A stretch of 64,000 bases of DNA, from assembly GCF_005117025.1 (NCBI RefSeq), contig NZ_SWCO01000012.1:62001-126000 (forward strand), given 5' to 3'. The notes under the pieces are model-generated. The model had not been told where the DNA came from and ran no database searches. It saw only the letters and a program-made list of their open reading frames with translations. This document shows positions 7,189-16,613 of this stretch, piece by piece (the stretch's first letter is position 1; every line of letters starts with the position of its first letter). Source of the DNA: Alteromonas portus (lineage in GTDB: Bacteria; Pseudomonadota; Gammaproteobacteria; Enterobacterales; Alteromonadaceae). The position numbers were made by a program, and so were the translations under genes.

Positions 7189-9665
7189 ATTCTTGGTGAA
7201 GACAGCAATAGTTCATCGCTGGTTACACCAGTACCTTTCCCTTCTCGCCATCTTATCTGAATACCCGCTTCAAACGCTTGATACTCAACCGCAAAGGCTT
7301 TTCCAATATACCCAGCCACAATCCAGTTGTGGTTAATACGATATTGACCTTCTGCCGTAAGGTTTCCGCTCAGGCCTGTGTCTGAGCTCTCACCAAGAGT
7401 GGTATCGAGATCTGAAGGGAGGTAGGCTTCTCCTATAGGGAACCTCAGATCATCATCTTGCTCTACATGTGAGAGCGCAAGTGAACTTCGCAGTTTAACC
7501 TGCCAGTTAAGTGCTTCAAGTGTGAGCAGTTCAGAATAGCCGCCAATACTAATAAACGCGCTCGGGCTAAAATAGCCACCGTTGCCAATGGTAAAGCCGC
7601 TTAAATTTTTGTCGTAGCTTGTATAGCTTAAAAATGGCCCTACACGCCAATAATCTAGTCGACTAAACACTAAGCTAGCAATATCGTAACTCACGTCACC
7701 ACGTAGCGACAGCGCGCTATTATCTGCAACGCGCTCGCCTTCCAAACGACTTATTTGCGCAGTGCCAGCTACTGACATATTGTCAGCTATTGAATGGGCG
7801 ATTAATCCACGAAAACCACTTTCTATTACATAGCCCCATGACTGATCGCGATTAGCATAAAAAGTGCCCGTCTGGCTTAACAAGCTGTCTTCTTTTGCTT
7901 CTCTAAATAAGGTTGCCGCAACGGTCGTATTGGCTAAAAACCTTGTCGCCGAAATTTGCCCTGTGACTTTAGCGCTAACAGGTTGCTCAAACATGGCATA
8001 TTCTAAATTCGCGTAAAAGTTGAAGTCTGGCGCTTGATAATAGGCTTCAGCCCGAACACCTGTGTCTTCGAAACCGCTTATGCCCAAAAATGAGCTGTCT
8101 AACTGCCTGTCTCCGAACCAATCACCTACTTGAGGAGTACCACTGTAGAACTGTTTATAGTCGAGCGATACTTGCCACAGCCAGTTTTTATAACCGCTGC
8201 CAACACCTATATACTGAGACAGTACATCAAAGTTACCAAGCCCTTCACCACCACTTCGGCTACGGGTATTTATTCCATACAACGCAGTGAGTCCATCTTT
8301 AGTTTGTGCGGTAACGGCTTGAGGATCGTCGTTTTGATAAGCCAACCAAAACTGTTTTCTAGGCCAAGCGTTGCGTGTCGTGCGCTCTTGAAAAATACGT
8401 TTTACTTCGCTGAATTTCAGTGCCAACCTATTTAATGTGGCATCATCACTTTGATTAAGTGACACCAATTCATTGGCTATAACAGCATTGCTTGGCGTTT
8501 TAGATAGCACTTGCTCAAACGCTGCCGTTGCTGTTGTGGTGTCTTGAATTTCTTTGGCAGCCCAGCCTATTAGTGCTTGTTCATCAGTGCTTAAAGGCCG
8601 CAAACGGGCGAGTGATTTACCGGCTTCGATACTTTCTTTAAAACGCCTTGTATCGTAAAACTGTGCCTGTCGACTAGCCAGACCATCAGCACAGCGACGA
8701 ATGAATATTTCCGTGTTGATACTGCATGCTAAATCGAAGGCAATTTGCGCAGCATTATCACTGCCTTTTGCAATAAGTGATAAATACCTGCCCTCATTAT
8801 CATTGACCAAGCCAAATAATGCTTCAGCAAAATCGTAGTTTTTAGCATCGTATTGCTGCCACGCCGCGCCTTGAAGTACCTCTTTTACGTAGCCATTGTC
8901 GTCAGACTTGAGAAACTGTGCCAACCTTGTCGTATCACGCAATGACAGCGCCTGCTGTAGCTTTATACCTGTAACGCTGTTAAGGCCTTGCTGTGCTGAT
9001 TGTTTATCGATATCGCGAACAGACGATTGCAAGGCCTCGGTAAACTGTTGCACCGCCATTTCTAGCATACCTTTGTCGATGGCAGTCCACCCCATGAGCA
9101 AGTAAAAGTCAGTGCGCTTTAACTGATTGCTTAACGCAATCAGTGTTTCTACTTGTTGCCTTGATGCATTTGCTCGGGCTTTAGGGGTTAATTGAGCAAA
9201 CTGCTCAAGCGGTAAGGCTTTTGAAGCGGGTGCTGCTTGCTGCTTTTCATTAGACCCTGTTGACTCACCTGACTCAGCTACTTGCTCTATCGCTTTGGGC
9301 GCAGGCTCTATCAATTGCTCTGGCTGTGTTCGCTCAGTTTTTGGCTTTGAAGCAACAGGCTTTATTGTGCCTTTTAATCGACCATTAATTCTATTTAGCT
9401 CGGTTTCAACTTCTTGAGGCACCTGCCATCCGGGGTAAAGGGCCTTTAAGCGGGCAAATTCCTCATTGGCTTGCTGTACTTGCCTTTCATTTATATGGTA
9501 CCAAAGGCCTGTTAAATCTGGCTGATCTTGTTGAACCGGTATTATGCCCAGATCTTTTTCTTTGTAGGTTGTTTTCGTTTGTCCAACGGCCTGCATCGAT
9601 ACCAATGACGTTGCCACTGCGCCTAGAGCCAGATATATAGATGTGCGGGTAAACCTAGCTTTCAC
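7170..9665 (-). CDS. bcsC: Cellulose export outer-membrane protein, BcsC-like (short)
   Basis: An 831-residue exported protein with a signal peptide ending near AVGQT. The N-terminal half has a low-complexity Pro/Glu/Gln linker (about residues 100-155) and a limited set of helical TPR-like repeats up to about 450. The C-terminal about 330 residues look like the BcsC beta-barrel, with the GNGGYFSPSAFISIGG segment typical of that domain. BcsC carries the nascent glucan across the peptidoglycan and outer membrane. E. coli BcsC is close to 1,150 residues with many more TPRs, so this one has a shortened scaffold. It overlaps bcsZ by four bases (ATGA) and is the last gene of the operon. An NfrA-like exporter is an alternative reading, but the neighbours make BcsC far more likely. 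Confidence 0.82.
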   Translation of the reverse strand: MKARFTRTSIYLALGAVATSLVSMQAVGQTKTTYKEKDLGIIPVQQDQPDLTGLWYHINERQVQQANEEFARLKALYPGWQVPQEVETELNRINGRLKGTIKPVASKPKTERTQPEQLIEPAPKAIEQVAESGESTGSNEKQQAAPASKALPLEQFAQLTPKARANASRQQVETLIALSNQLKRTDFYLLMGWTAIDKGMLEMAVQQFTEALQSSVRDIDKQSAQQGLNSVTGIKLQQALSLRDTTRLAQFLKSDDNGYVKEVLQGAAWQQYDAKNYDFAEALFGLVNDNEGRYLSLIAKGSDNAAQIAFDLACSINTEIFIRRCADGLASRQAQFYDTRRFKESIEAGKSLARLRPLSTDEQALIGWAAKEIQDTTTATAAFEQVLSKTPSNAVIANELVSLNQSDDATLNRLALKFSEVKRIFQERTTRNAWPRKQFWLAYQNDDPQAVTAQTKDGLTALYGINTRSRSGGEGLGNFDVLSQYIGVGSGYKNWLWQVSLDYKQFYSGTPQVGDWFGDRQLDSSFLGISGFEDTGVRAEAYYQAPDFNFYANLEYAMFEQPVSAKVTGQISATRFLANTTVAATLFREAKEDSLLSQTGTFYANRDQSWGYVIESGFRGLIAHSIADNMSVAGTAQISRLEGERVADNSALSLRGDVSYDIASLVFSRLDYWRVGPFLSYTSYDKNLSGFTIGNGGYFSPSAFISIGGYSELLTLEALNWQVKLRSSLALSHVEQDDDLRFPIGEAYLPSDLDTTLGESSDTGLSGNLTAEGQYRINHNWIVAGYIGKAFAVEYQAFEAGIQIRWREGKGTGVTSDELLLSSPRISGFAL

Positions 9666-10765
9666 GATGCATTATCCAAAACCGCTAACATAGAAAGTAG
9701 CGTTAAACTTGCCGAATAATAATCCATGTTGCGATTAATCGTAGGCCAGTTAATTCCGTGCTGTTCTTCCGTTCCCACCAGACTATTCACAGCAAGCTTA
9801 ACTGACTGCATGCCTTTAGACATTTCATATTCAGCTGTTTCCTCGCTTAACAGATTTACAGTCGCTGGTGTAGGTGTCATTGCCCACCATGCAAAATAAG
9901 GCGCAATGAGCTTTTCGGTTAAGATCGCGTCATCTCGAAACCGAGGTGACCATGCAAGCTGCAGCGGAATACGGATCGCGTTAAAGCCAAACTCAGGTGA
10001 TATCACGTTGTCTAAACTTAACGTACCAATCTTGTTGTCTTCGTCAGTAGTGTTGGGCGTAAAGCGTACCCAGTCGCTAGGCAATTGATAGGATGAGAAC
10101 TGCATTCTAGACAGCAAAGTTATGCCCGATTGGTAAAGTTGCTCCCATAGTGAAGGCGTAGTCGAAATTGATGCTAAATCTGTTATGGCGGGAAAAACCC
10201 AGTAAGACAGATTCAATTGCACGCTGTTACCGCCTGAATGTTCTTCTAGAAACCCGTATTCTCCCGGCAACAATACTACGCTGTTCTTATTCGTCACGAG
10301 CAGCTTCTGCTCTACAGCACTTACAATATTTCTCGCGTCTTCTAAATAAGCACCGGTGCCCCATTTTTTATTAGCTCGCAACAGTGCCCAAGCGATGAGT
10401 AATTCACCATCAGAAGCGTTATTAGGGTCGTCGATACATGAAGAAGAATTATCAGCACAAGGGCGGTAGCGCCAGCTAAACAACCCGTCATCTCGCATTA
10501 ACGTGCGCTTTGTCCAGTGCCATAATGCGTCAAACGTGTCTTTATCGTCGGCCGCAGCTGCGAAGAGCATCCCGTAGCCCTGCCCTTCGCTGTGAGACAC
10601 ATTATCATTACCTGTGTCTATCACTCGGCCATCATCAATAAACAATGCCTTGTAAGCAATGTATTGGGATGTAAACTCGCTATTATCTTTGGTAGAGCAA
10701 GACACTACCCAAAAGGCAATGCCAAGCAAAAGTGCTACTTTGATAACGCGGTGCATATTTACCAT
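9662..10765 (-). CDS. bcsZ: GH8 endo-glucanase BcsZ, lipoprotein form
   Basis: A 367-residue glycoside hydrolase family 8 protein. BcsZ trims or releases glucan in the periplasm during cellulose export. The catalytic-acid block HSEGQGYGM is near residue 60 and the second acidic site ASDGELLIAWALL near 120. The third block reads FGFNAIRIP, where E. coli BcsZ, as I recall it, has YDAIRV with the Asp as general base. The codon at 9980-9982 is clearly Asn (residue 262). The N-terminus is a lipoprotein signal (lipobox VVSC), whereas BcsZ is usually a soluble periplasmic protein. It overlaps bcsB and bcsC by a few bases each. A second in-frame ATG at 10756 is an equally possible start. Confidence 0.85.
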   Translation of the reverse strand: MVNMHRVIKVALLLGIAFWVVSCSTKDNSEFTSQYIAYKALFIDDGRVIDTGNDNVSHSEGQGYGMLFAAAADDKDTFDALWHWTKRTLMRDDGLFSWRYRPCADNSSSCIDDPNNASDGELLIAWALLRANKKWGTGAYLEDARNIVSAVEQKLLVTNKNSVVLLPGEYGFLEEHSGGNSVQLNLSYWVFPAITDLASISTTPSLWEQLYQSGITLLSRMQFSSYQLPSDWVRFTPNTTDEDNKIGTLSLDNVISPEFGFNAIRIPLQLAWSPRFRDDAILTEKLIAPYFAWWAMTPTPATVNLLSEETAEYEMSKGMQSVKLAVNSLVGTEEQHGINWPTINRNMDYYSASLTLLSMLAVLDNAS

Positions 10766-13035
10766 GATTCTTGCACTTGTTTATTTCTGCGTTTAAGCAG
10801 TAAGTACACTAGCAAGCTGACAACGAACACCACAAATACAAAGCCTATTAGCCAATACCATGGATTATTTGATAACCATAACCTTAAGTGCAGCCACGTA
10901 TCATCAGCTTCGCCAACTTCGTACTTATCGCTGACCTGCATGACAAGGGATGGCGACAATCCATCTTTCCAAGCAAAGAAGTCTCCTCCCATTTGTCCCC
11001 ACATGGAAAGACTAACAAGATCTTCAACCCTGGCATTAAGTAGCTCCGGCGTTTGAGCCGCCAATATAAACAAGGTATCGGTTTGTGTAGAAACTGGGTG
11101 TTCTTGAGCGGTAAGAATAGCCTGCTCACCTAAATCGCTTTTTTGAACGGTATGCCCATCTATCCTCATCTCTTTGAAAGACTGATCGCCTGTCATAGTT
11201 CTAATACCGTTATACAAGTTGTTTTGTAGTCTGTATGGCCAGCGTTTTGTAGCTTCAATCGCTGTATTGAATTCAGCTTGCTCTATCTCATCTAAGGTAT
11301 CAGGCGTACCTAGTACAATCACCGAGCCTTGTGAAGAAAGATCGCTCCCCAAACTTACTTGCACATTGAGAAGAGGCGCACGTGCTACTTGAGCGAATTT
11401 TGCCGATAATGTTAACGCAGGGTCTAAATAGTCGTCTGATGGAATTGCTATCGTCGAAGGCGGTGCCGATTTAAAACGTGCGAATGGGTATGCAGTTTCA
11501 GAAAACAAAGCCAAATCAGGCTGCACAGCCACGCTTCCCGCCTTTGGGAGTTTTATAGCGGAAGAGTCATCCAGTTGGAAAACTAAATGCGAACCAGACA
11601 CATCATCACACGGCACACCCGCTAATGGTGCTCGCATCGATATCGCAAAATCTAAATTATTTACACCACCTTTGAAAAAGCGTGCGGGCACCCTAAGCTG
11701 ATAGTCTCTGTATGACTGTCCGTTGACATTATTAAGTGATAAACCATGAACTAACTCATCGTTTACGCTGACATTCATAACAGAGCCTGGCCCAAAGCCA
11801 GCTCCGTAACCAAAGTCTAAAAGTAGATCTACACTTGCGTTTTCGGGCACATAGAAGTCTGCAGGTAACCTAAATGAAACACGTTTATTGAAACTATCTT
11901 CACCCCTAAATTGCGCCGTAGACACGCCAAAATCTTCAAATGCATAGCTTGTACCGGGGTTCAGTACAAGGTTACGCTGCAGCGTTTCAGCATTCATTTG
12001 AGACTGGGAAAGCACCGTAACCTGAGAAACAGGATTAATAGCATCATCCATAACTGCAAGGGCTTTGGCGGCCTCTAGTACCTGACTTTGGGTAGTACCG
12101 CTAATAATAAGGCGATAGCTCATGGGCACAATGACTTTGCTGTCTTTAATAAAGGCCGGAGTGCGCTGCGTCATCAAAAACGCACCATCGATGTCGTTTA
12201 TCACGTCATCAGACAAAACCGGTGAAAGCGCTTCGGCAGTACCAACAAGCACATGAATTGGCTGCTTTGGCTTTGCGTTTAAATACCATGCACTGCGCTC
12301 ATACCTTGCTACATTTTGTTCGTTCCAAAAACTGTTTTCTGTCTCTTCTAGCTCCGGTAAAACATAGCCATCGTCGAAACTATCGTGGTCAATGAAAAGC
12401 GGTTGATATTGGTTTCTCAATGCAAGTGCTTGCGCCACTATTGGCAATACTTGATGCTTTATTTGCTTTTCCGCTTCACGCGCAGTATAAAGCTGCACTT
12501 CTCGCTGACCACCTATGCCTGGGTGGAAAAAGCCGCTAAGCTCATCAAACGTGAAGCGTTTTTCACTAAGCGATGTAGCCACTTTTAACGTTGAGTTATA
12601 TGCATTAATTTCACTCCATAACTCTGGCGCGCCTCCGTCAACACACTGCTCGGCATAATGCTGACTTACTGTCAGTGTCAGAGAATTGAACCCTGCCCGC
12701 CATAACGTTTTAGGAATAACAACTTCAGACACTAAAGACGGCCTGTCAGGATCAAATGCAATCTGGCCAATAGTGGCATTGTTAAACCTTACGAAAAGCT
12801 GCGAACGCTTTTTAATCAGCGCCTGCGAGCTGACCACTTCTAAGGTTAACAGCGCGCTATCAACGTCTGTCATTGCACTTAGTGGAATTGGAATATCTAT
12901 AGAGGCAGCTTTACCTTGCAATCGAACATTGCTGTCGCCCCCGAAAAAGTCTGTCAGGCGATAGGTATCGGTCTGTGCTGCAAGGGTAAAAGGCATGCAC
13001 AAACATGCTATGAACATAAAGTAGCTTTTTATCAT
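10759..13035 (-). CDS. bcsB: Cellulose synthase regulatory subunit BcsB
   Basis: A 758-residue periplasmic membrane-anchored protein. The signal peptide is at residues 1-20 (ending TLAAQ). Two repeats of the BcsB carbohydrate-binding plus flavodoxin-like arrangement follow, as seen from paired blocks such as VSFRLPADFYVPENASVDL and FGYGAGFGPGSVMNVSVND. A C-terminal membrane helix (about residues 725-748) is followed by KRRNK. In the synthase, this helix packs on BcsA, and the periplasmic domains guide the polymer to BcsC. The start overlaps the bcsA stop (ATGA), which indicates translational coupling. Length is close to the family norm. Confidence 0.92.
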   Translation of the reverse strand: MIKSYFMFIACLCMPFTLAAQTDTYRLTDFFGGDSNVRLQGKAASIDIPIPLSAMTDVDSALLTLEVVSSQALIKKRSQLFVRFNNATIGQIAFDPDRPSLVSEVVIPKTLWRAGFNSLTLTVSQHYAEQCVDGGAPELWSEINAYNSTLKVATSLSEKRFTFDELSGFFHPGIGGQREVQLYTAREAEKQIKHQVLPIVAQALALRNQYQPLFIDHDSFDDGYVLPELEETENSFWNEQNVARYERSAWYLNAKPKQPIHVLVGTAEALSPVLSDDVINDIDGAFLMTQRTPAFIKDSKVIVPMSYRLIISGTTQSQVLEAAKALAVMDDAINPVSQVTVLSQSQMNAETLQRNLVLNPGTSYAFEDFGVSTAQFRGEDSFNKRVSFRLPADFYVPENASVDLLLDFGYGAGFGPGSVMNVSVNDELVHGLSLNNVNGQSYRDYQLRVPARFFKGGVNNLDFAISMRAPLAGVPCDDVSGSHLVFQLDDSSAIKLPKAGSVAVQPDLALFSETAYPFARFKSAPPSTIAIPSDDYLDPALTLSAKFAQVARAPLLNVQVSLGSDLSSQGSVIVLGTPDTLDEIEQAEFNTAIEATKRWPYRLQNNLYNGIRTMTGDQSFKEMRIDGHTVQKSDLGEQAILTAQEHPVSTQTDTLFILAAQTPELLNARVEDLVSLSMWGQMGGDFFAWKDGLSPSLVMQVSDKYEVGEADDTWLHLRLWLSNNPWYWLIGFVFVVFVVSLLVYLLLKRRNKQVQESW

Positions 13036-15257
13036 TTATTTTCCTTTACCGATTTTGGAAGCACACCCAATTTATCGGCGAATTTACCCATTAATACAAG
13101 CATATGCAACAAAGCGGGCTTTAAGCCAACTTTTAATACATGTTTAGCGCCAAACCAATATGAAATTGGCCGTGTCCTTCTTCGTTGAAAGGATAACCAG
13201 CGCAAACTATCACACAGTGAAAAGGCAATAACTTCGTTTTCTTGTTCTGAAGTTGTCGGAATGAAGCGTACGCGGAGCATTTTTGATTTACTGTCGTAGT
13301 GCAGCACGTTTATTGGTATATGCACATTTTTACTAAGCGCATGACTCCATGAAGTCAATATCGCGCCTTGGGGTACGTAGGCGCCCTCTCCCTTTAATCG
13401 AAGCCGAGCACCGCCTAACGACATATCAACTAAATCGCCAACCCACGCTTGGCCGTTTTCAGCCTTAATAACAACGCTATTGGTGGCAGGCAGGCGCGCC
13501 TGACTGCGTACTTGTTTTCTCTCTAATAATACACTGAGTACAGACAGTAATAATATTAAATTAAATACGTTCCAGAGCATGACTACTACGGTTAGCTCAC
13601 GTGTTATTGGCTGGGTAATAAATTTATAGATGCCGCTGCATAATGCGATTAAAACGACCAAAATCAGCCAGTAAAATACGTTAGAAAGTGGCGATACAAA
13701 TGTTTTTTCCAGGCTTTCTCCTTTTGGCGTTACAACAAAAGAAGGGGCGCGGGGTTTAAGGAAAACTTTTACAAGGGCGTTCAGGGTAAAAGCACACTGC
13801 AATATTTCATATAACTCTGAGACCAGCGGCCATCGCGTTCGCCCAAAAAGCATGGTAGATATCATGTAGGTAGCGATAACATGAGGCATCGTGAAGGCGA
13901 AAATCTCAAGTAATGACGCGTGATACACTTGTAGCCCAAAAACCAAATATGCCAGCGGCATTAATAAGAAAATGATACGAGCAAAAGGAAATAGCCAAAA
14001 CATAATGGAACTCATGTAGCCCACCCGCTGGTACCACTTCAGTCCTTCTGCTTTAAATGGTTTTTTAAGTAGCAGAATCTGCGTCATACCCTGCGCCCAA
14101 CGCATGCGCTGTTGAATGAATGCATCAAAAGTTTCAGGGGCAAGTCCGCTCACCATAGGCCTATCGACATACACTGACTCGTAGCCCATTTTATGCAAAT
14201 CTAGCGCTGTCTCGGCATCTTCCGTTATAGATTCACCGGAAATACCGCCAACAAGGTCTAAATGCTTTCTGCGCATTAATGCTGCTGAACCGCAAAAGAA
14301 CGAACTTCCCCAATAATCGAGCCCTTTTTGAATTGTGCCATAGAACATGTCATTTTCTGACGGCATACGTGTAAACGCCGAGAAGTAGTTACGCTCTACG
14401 GGGTCTGGGTTCGCCATAAAGTGAGGGGTTTGAACCAAGAACACTTTTTCATTTTTAAGCATCCAAGGTACAGTTCTATCCAGAAAATCTGAGGTGGGCA
14501 CATGGTCAGCGTCTAAAATTACAATCAAATCACCCGTTGTGTTTTGAATTGCGCTGTTAACGTTACCCGCCTTTGCGAACTCATTTTTTTCGCGTGTGTG
14601 ATACGTAACACCAAGGCGAGAACAAAGCGCCTGGAGATCCTGTCTTCGCTGCTTTGCCGAGGCTGCTGAGACCGGATTCTCAGCATTGATTTTTTGATCT
14701 GTTCCGCCATCGTCGAGCAAATGGATATAAAGCTTGTCTTTTGGGTAATCCAACATTTGCGCGGCACGAATTGTCACCTCTAAGATCTCTTCATCTTCGT
14801 TATAACTGGGTATCATAACGTCGACACTGGGCAGCGTAGACTTATCCATACCTTCTAGAGTTAGTAACGGCCGACTTAGAGGGAAAGCATTGACGATAGC
14901 CCCCAATACAGAAGTAATGCCTGCATAAATTTCCGCGCCAAACAAAAGCCAAACGGCAATCATTGAAAGTACATCAGAATAAGTAAGCGTATAAATGCCA
15001 CGCCATAATAAATACCTAACGCTCAATGCTATAGCAAGGATAAGCGCAAGTACTCGAAATAAGTTCTGATATTTTTGGGTATGTCTTGCTTCTTTACTAC
15101 AAAGCGATATGAAGATGAGAATGGTAATGGATGCTAAAAGCTGGCCGAGGGCATCCATGGGTGCTAACAGTAGCGCCCCAAGTAAAAACGACGCTACTAA
15201 TAAAATGATAATAAGGTGTGACGTATAATGATGTTTATGAGTTTGCGAATAATCCAA
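13032..15257 (-). CDS. bcsA: Cellulose synthase catalytic subunit BcsA with PilZ domain
   Basis: A 741-residue inner-membrane GT2 processive glycosyltransferase that makes beta-1,4-glucan from UDP-glucose. Helices flank the cytoplasmic domain. Visible motifs are IPSYNED (about residue 150), ILDADHVPTSDF (about 247), TEDAETALDLH (about 340) and QQRMRW (about 380). These cover the substrate-binding Asp residues, the TED catalytic base and the Q(Q/R)xRW signature. The C-terminal PilZ domain starts near 580 with RSQAR and then DMSLGG, the RxxxR and D/NxSxxG contacts for c-di-GMP. The start is TTG at 15257 with GGAT eight bases before it. It overlaps the upstream small gene by 23 bases. Activity should depend on c-di-GMP. 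Confidence 0.95.
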   Translation of the reverse strand: MDYSQTHKHHYTSHLIIILLVASFLLGALLLAPMDALGQLLASITILIFISLCSKEARHTQKYQNLFRVLALILAIALSVRYLLWRGIYTLTYSDVLSMIAVWLLFGAEIYAGITSVLGAIVNAFPLSRPLLTLEGMDKSTLPSVDVMIPSYNEDEEILEVTIRAAQMLDYPKDKLYIHLLDDGGTDQKINAENPVSAASAKQRRQDLQALCSRLGVTYHTREKNEFAKAGNVNSAIQNTTGDLIVILDADHVPTSDFLDRTVPWMLKNEKVFLVQTPHFMANPDPVERNYFSAFTRMPSENDMFYGTIQKGLDYWGSSFFCGSAALMRRKHLDLVGGISGESITEDAETALDLHKMGYESVYVDRPMVSGLAPETFDAFIQQRMRWAQGMTQILLLKKPFKAEGLKWYQRVGYMSSIMFWLFPFARIIFLLMPLAYLVFGLQVYHASLLEIFAFTMPHVIATYMISTMLFGRTRWPLVSELYEILQCAFTLNALVKVFLKPRAPSFVVTPKGESLEKTFVSPLSNVFYWLILVVLIALCSGIYKFITQPITRELTVVVMLWNVFNLILLLSVLSVLLERKQVRSQARLPATNSVVIKAENGQAWVGDLVDMSLGGARLRLKGEGAYVPQGAILTSWSHALSKNVHIPINVLHYDSKSKMLRVRFIPTTSEQENEVIAFSLCDSLRWLSFQRRRTRPISYWFGAKHVLKVGLKPALLHMLVLMGKFADKLGVLPKSVKENK

Positions 15258-15807
15258 GGTTGCTATCCAGTATGTGTATGTGCGTTACACTTGCATAGTT
15301 CGCCCTGTTGATTAACGTCATCTTTCCGTCTGCTATTTCTACCTCATGATTGCTTTTGTAAAACAAACTAGAGATGTGATCTCTGCGCTTCCTGTTGCTT
15401 TTAGATATTAAGAACCACGCTGGGTAAGTTGCAACGCCGAAAGCGGCCACTGCGCTTAGTACGTAAAAAACAACTGGAGACATAGACGGTGCTAAGTACA
15501 GGGAAAATAAAAACATAGCCATGCTCAATACCGTAAATATACCAGTAATCTTGCGTAAGCGTATAACTTTAATCAGTTTATTTTCTGCATCTAGCAACAT
15601 ATTAAGTCGCTTCTTCCACAGATTTTCTGTTTCTAGACTTGTTCGTGCTTCTACTAAACGAGGTTGCTCGCTTGCTGAGGTAGCATCGCGAAAATGTCTC
15701 GCCCGCTCAAATACGTTAACTGCCATGCCGTTATTTATCGCACTCTGAAACGATTGCTCAAGCAAGTCTGATTGACTAGTTTGTTGTGTATTTTCCACTA
15801 ATTTCAC
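15235..15807 (-). CDS. Small membrane protein heading the bcs operon
   Basis: About 190 residues and not recognised. The N-terminal half is charged and helical (EQSFQSAINNG, then ERARHFRD, then a KKRLNMLLDAENKL helix). Two membrane helices follow at about 100-120 and 125-143, then a short basic segment (SKSNRKRRDH) and a C-terminal tail. An ATG at 15825 opens the frame. I prefer GTG at 15807 because GAGGGGAG lies seven bases upstream of it. It overlaps bcsA by 23 bases, so coupling to BcsA synthesis is expected. It resembles none of BcsQ, BcsE, BcsF or BcsG in size and layout. A role as an accessory or regulator of the synthase is inference from position only. Confidence 0.72.
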   Translation of the reverse strand: MKLVENTQQTSQSDLLEQSFQSAINNGMAVNVFERARHFRDATSASEQPRLVEARTSLETENLWKKRLNMLLDAENKLIKVIRLRKITGIFTVLSMAMFLFSLYLAPSMSPVVFYVLSAVAAFGVATYPAWFLISKSNRKRRDHISSLFYKSNHEVEIADGKMTLINRANYASVTHIHILDSNLGLFANS

Positions 15808-16111
15808 TGCGCACACTCCCCTCATTACTACACGATGAGTTTACTTCCACATATTCAGAGGAAAAATTGCTGAAACCATACTTACTGATTAGAAATGATA
15901 CGCTTATATTTGGATAAAGATATTGAACTTTAGCCCATTGAACTTTGGTATACCCCTTTAAAAATAAGGCGTACAGAGATTTGGCATAATATTTATTGAC
16001 CGTTTGGTTAAGTATTTTTAAGAATTCCAACCACCGGGAACTGCTCTTTTTTTGAGCAAAAAGAGAGGCAAATTAGACTAATTGATTAGATAAAGGTATT
16101 GAAGGTTTTAA

Positions 16112-16600
16112 CTAGGGTTTGCGCAGCTTACTTAAAATACTGATCAAATTGCTTACGTTGAATACCGTGCCGAAAATACTTCCTACAGAAATGGCGTACA
16201 GCAGCCCCAAAGTTTCAGCTAGAAGAAAGACTTTTCTAATAGTATGTGTGTTGCGAATAACCAGTGATCCCACTGTAAAAATAAGTGACGACGCATAGGC
16301 AATGAAAATGATCCAACTGTGATCTAGTACAAACCATTCGTAAGCCAGAAAGCCTAAATTCACTGCAACAAAGAAGAACAAAATAATATTACTTCTATGT
16401 TTAATGGCAACGAAATTACGTACGCTGGCAAGTAGCGTTCCGATGCCTGCGGCCATAGCGTCTAGCATAAAAAAGTGCACGCTAAGTGCGCTTAAGGCAA
16501 AGGCAGAAATGAGCAAATATTTGTCTACATTCGTTTGGCGATAACCAATAAAATTTAAAACCACGGCGATTGCGCCAAAGCCTTCTGCGATTATGTTCAT
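16112..16600 (-). CDS. ygjV: YgjV-family inner-membrane protein
   Basis: A 162-residue protein with five to six hydrophobic helices and very short loops. It matches the YgjV family in length and in features such as FGAIAVVLNFIGYRQ at the start and ASVRNFVAIKH in the middle. The function of the family is unknown to me. It starts 13 bases after the trmN6 stop on the same strand, so the two are probably co-transcribed. No convincing terminator follows. An AT-rich imperfect hairpin around 16041-16066 is the only candidate. Confidence 0.75.
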   Translation of the reverse strand: MNIIAEGFGAIAVVLNFIGYRQTNVDKYLLISAFALSALSVHFFMLDAMAAGIGTLLASVRNFVAIKHRSNIILFFFVAVNLGFLAYEWFVLDHSWIIFIAYASSLIFTVGSLVIRNTHTIRKVFLLAETLGLLYAISVGSIFGTVFNVSNLISILSKLRKP

Positions 16601-16613
16601 TTATATAAGCTCA

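Noticed and set aside
10592..11056. 154-codon plus-strand open frame
   Set aside because: It lies opposite bcsZ and bcsB, has no ribosome site, and its product is Cys/His/Ser-rich without domain features, typical of an antisense shadow.
15776..16030. 84-codon minus-strand open frame before the bcs operon
   Set aside because: It overlaps the start of the first bcs gene in another frame, is AT-rich without a recognisable domain or ribosome site, and probably lies in the promoter region.
16041..16066. Terminator after ygjV
   Set aside because: The hairpin is AT-rich with alternative pairings and no T-run in the right place, so I did not list it as a feature.
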